NCBI GenBank assembly: GCA_964439435.1
Contig: CAYTOF010000005.1
Span: 1 to 50,340, forward strand
Source of the DNA: CAYTOF01 sp964439435
GTDB taxonomy: Bacteria > Bacillota > Clostridia > Oscillospirales > QAMX01
Length of the DNA: 50,340 nucleotides
Direction: 5' to 3'
Positions 48,727-50,340 of this stretch are shown one piece after another. The notes under the pieces were generated by a model. It searched no databases. It was not told where the DNA came from and saw nothing but the letters and a program-made list of their open reading frames with translations. Each line of letters opens with the position of its first letter. The stretch's first letter is position 1. The position numbers were made by a program, and so were the translations under genes.

Positions 48727-49059
48727 TCTGGGATTTAAAGCAAAGCGGCGCCCGGAAAAATGCCCTATGGAAAACAAATCCGCTTAGCGGTCCCACAATG
48801 GGAAAGGAAAAACGGCAAACAGGGCTTGACGGGCCCGTGCGAACATGTAATATCTTCGGAAAATTTCAAATCATCAAAGTAAGGCTTTAAAAAATAAAAG
48901 ACGGAGGGGTCGCCCTCAAGGCTTCCGAAACGGAACGTTTCGCAATTTTGCGGCTTGCGCGCCGCTTAAGGCTTGGCGGTCTATGGCGAAAATCCCTCCG
49001 TAGGTTGCATAGCGGACGCGCGGGTCATCACAGGTGTGTATGGCGCGCGCTTTTGTTTT
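48727..49059 (+). ncRNA. Candidate structured RNA / long leader of unknown class
   Basis: About 330 nt from a consensus promoter to a terminator. Domain 1: nested stems 48750-48754 with 48830-48834 and 48762-48766 with 48821-48825 around an asymmetric purine loop, closing two hairpins (48780-48790 and 48791-48803); AAGCGG (48743-48748) can instead pair with CCGCTT (48780-48785). Domain 2: 48901-48908 with 48994-49001 and 48910-48914 with 48985-48989 enclose hairpins 48926-48942 and 48950-48965. End: CGCGCG (49017-49022) with CGCGCG (49044-49049), then TTTTGTTTT. It matches no riboswitch or RNA class I know. It could be a free RNA or a switch for the genes at 49100 and 49216. Confidence 0.55.
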
Positions 49060-49099
49060 CCGGAAAACGTTATGATTTAATATTTGAAAGGGGACACTT

Positions 49100-49213
49100 A
49101 TGAAAATCAACCGCAGATTATTCGCGCTTGTTTTAAACGGCGTGCCTGCTTGCCTCGGTCTTCTCCGGTTTCATTACCGTTTTGTGCCTTTCGACAGAAA
49201 GGTATGGTCATAA
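49100..49213 (+). pseudogene. Signal-peptide ORF broken by a 1-nt frameshift
   Basis: A 37-codon frame starts at an ATG after GGGG (MKINRRLFALVL...) and ends at 49213. If one A of the AAA at about 49135-49137 is removed, the frame reads on as ALVLTACLLASVFSGFITVL and then CLSTERYGHKNETKKQT, a convincing signal peptide. This suggests a small exported protein gene with a +1 slip or a sequencing error. It overlaps the start of the next gene. Confidence 0.5.
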
Positions 49214-49215
49214 AA

Positions 49216-49956
49216 ATGAAACTAAAAAACAAACGGATTGTTTTTTTCGCGGCGATTATATTGGCAATTGCGGTGATAATATCGCTTACCGCGCTGGCGT
49301 TAGCCTCGCCGGAGGAAGACCGCGGAAAAGAAAATGACGCAAATACCGCTGATAAAAGTAATGGAAACGCCATTACGGTAATACAGAAAAACGAATTGGC
49401 TGAAATTCGGGAGTCTGTCAACTCCAAAGAAATTTTGTCCCTGTCTTATCGGGACATTCAAGGAATTATAGCCTCCGCCGTTGAAATGTATGAGGAGTAC
49501 GACGAGTTCGTGCTGCTCGGATACGGAGATATCGAAACCGAGGTGATTAAAAAAGAAACCAAGGGTCTGACAGAAATAGGGGCGCATGATGAAGATCAGA
49601 GAAATATTTACCGAATTATTGTCTATATCATAGAGGCGAAAAGCTCGCATAACGTCATCCTTTACGAGGACAAGATAACCGGAAGTCCAAAAGAGATGTG
49701 GAACACCGTTTTTGGAGGATATACTAAATATTATCTTCTGGACTGCGAATCAAAAGAGGAAATCGAGGCGTTTGGAGAGGCGCTTTGGGACAAATATTAT
49801 GGCGGCGGCGAAAAAGCGGCAAAGTTTTCCTATATTGATTATAACGAGATTACCAGTGATATTTTCCATAACGATAAAAGTAATGAACGGGAACGTATAT
49901 TCCCCACCAAGGCTATGGACGAGATGAGAAAGGAAATCCACGAGAGGGATAAATAG
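49216..49956 (+). CDS. Membrane-anchored protein of unknown function
   Basis: 246 residues from the ATG at 49216 (AAAGG about 13 nt upstream, weak). An N-terminal membrane segment (IVFFAAIILAIAVIISLTAL) is followed by a polar linker and a domain of about 190 residues with alternating helices and strands (ILSLSYRDIQGIIASAVEMY, DEFVLLGYGDIETEVIKKET, NIYRIIVYIIEAK). It would face outside the cell. I do not recognise the family. It follows the candidate RNA and may be translationally linked to the frameshifted signal-peptide ORF just before it. Confidence 0.75.
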   Translation: MKLKNKRIVFFAAIILAIAVIISLTALALASPEEDRGKENDANTADKSNGNAITVIQKNELAEIRESVNSKEILSLSYRDIQGIIASAVEMYEEYDEFVLLGYGDIETEVIKKETKGLTEIGAHDEDQRNIYRIIVYIIEAKSSHNVILYEDKITGSPKEMWNTVFGGYTKYYLLDCESKEEIEAFGEALWDKYYGGGEKAAKFSYIDYNEITSDIFHNDKSNERERIFPTKAMDEMRKEIHERDK

Positions 49957-49993
49957 CATACGCGCAAACCCTTGAAACAATGGCATTCGACCC

Positions 49994-50088
49994 AACCCCG
50001 GGTTGGCGGACACAGAGATAAGTTGCCACAATGGCTGAAAAGAAAAGCTGTGAAGGCAATGAAAAGAACATACGACATAGTTTTCAAA
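49994..50088 (+). repeat. Diverged inverted repeat, right copy
   Basis: Plus-strand counterpart of 48428-48524. In this copy one frame is open and reads GHRDKLPQWLKRKAVKAMKR then TYDIVFKNDVTGL before a stop at about 50109, so both copies may come from a short coding piece of an element. I cannot name the family. Confidence 0.75.
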
Positions 50089-50140
50089 AATGATGTGACG
50101 GGGCTGTAACAATAGTTCTTCAAGAAAAAATATTACACAA

Positions 50141-50186
50141 AAAACACGCTTAATAACGACTCAATCAGTCGGTTAAGCGTGTTTTT
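50141..50186 (+). terminator. Terminator near the right edge
   Basis: 13-bp stem AAAACACGCTTAA (50141-50153) with TTAAGCGTGTTTT (50173-50185) and an inner CGAC/GTCG stem, followed by T. It probably ends the transcript of the 49216-49956 gene. Confidence 0.8.
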
Positions 50187-50271
50187 GCAGATTTAAAGGC
50201 TAATTTTTATACGTTTTATTTTTAAATTCACTTTTGTTATAACCCCGTCCATTTATAAATAGCCCATATGT

Positions 50272-50335
50272 CGGAATACTTGTGTTTTGTTTTCATACGA
50301 GTCCCACCAAAGCAATTTTGTGCAATATGCACAAA
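50272..50335 (+). repeat. Intergenic repeat, copy B
   Basis: Same two blocks as copy A: 50272-50289 and the dyad at 50316-50335, again 44 nt from start to start. The middle 26 nt differ at about 40-50% of positions. Confidence 0.85.
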
Positions 50336-50340
50336 ATTAC

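Noticed and set aside
48901..49001. Resemblance of the ACGGAGGG...CCCTCCGT domain to a molybdenum-cofactor or cobalamin riboswitch
   Set aside because: The conserved loop sequences and box motifs of those riboswitches are not there; only the general GC-rich stem is similar.
1..50340. CRISPR array
   Set aside because: No regularly spaced direct repeats of 24-40 nt were seen anywhere; the repeats found occur in pairs only.

Overview
The window reads as a chromosomal contig of an anaerobic low-to-mid GC Firmicute of the class Clostridia, probably from a draft or metagenome assembly because a 10-N scaffold gap lies at 42580-42589. The evidence is gene content and order: HemZ instead of HemN; an rplU-prp-rpmA-obg block in which L27 carries the Prp-cleaved extension; recJ-rel-dtd-MBL-hemZ; mazG-hup-rqcP-divIC-S1; darA-holB-ricT; a Na+-pump decarboxylase beta subunit; and an AcsE-like pterin-binding methyltransferase. 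The sporulation genes yabP and yabQ, which usually lie between rqcP and divIC in spore formers, are absent.

Layout. (1) 1-1050 is the edge of a prophage remnant on the minus strand: a partial YjcQ-like gene, a 59-aa Lsm-like protein, and the C-terminal part of a minor capsid protein fused to a type-50 polymorphic toxin domain. The phage homology ends where the 3' half of a tRNA-like sequence begins, which suggests an old attachment site. (2) 1260-5190, plus strand: YjbQ, a coiled-coil lipoprotein, a methyltetrahydrofolate methyltransferase-like protein and glycyl-tRNA synthetase, closed by a 22-bp terminator. (3) 5213-25600, minus strand: a DsrE-like protein, a sialidase-fold protein, an Eis-like acetyltransferase, then housekeeping operons (obg, L27/Prp/L21 with its leader, folD, lgt, fumarase alpha, S1 protein, divIC, rqcP, hup, mazG, mtaD, hemZ, an MBL hydrolase, dtd, rel, recJ). 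(4) 25800-35500, plus strand: a decarboxylase beta subunit, a polar amino-acid ABC transporter, a GH31 glycosidase, and a pncB / Fe-alcohol dehydrogenase / PfkB kinase operon. (5) 35530-43570, minus strand: a URO-D family protein, ricT-holB-darA, alanine racemase, a FemAB ligase, and a membrane sensor-kinase-like protein cut by the gap. (6) 43770-46560: an unknown conserved protein, a PHP phosphoesterase, a Gfo/Idh/MocA oxidoreductase and tRNA-Thr(CGU). (7) 46560-50340 is an accessory, repeat-rich stretch: two diverged copies of an intergenic repeat (46668-46731 and 50272-50335), a 13-C tract, a Thr-rich lipoprotein, an inverted diverged repeat pair around 48428-48524 and 49994-50088, a strong promoter feeding about 330 nt of predicted structured RNA that ends in a terminator, a frameshifted signal-peptide ORF and a membrane-anchored unknown protein.

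Working together: the conserved operons cover translation and ribosome maturation (L21/L27/Prp/Obg, GlyRS, Dtd, RqcP), stringent response and DNA repair (Rel, RecJ, MazG, HU, HolB), envelope building (Lgt, DivIC, Alr, FemAB), c-di-AMP sensing (DarA) and cofactor chemistry (FolD, PncB, HemZ). The most unusual part is the last 4 kb, above all the candidate structured RNA at 48727-49059.
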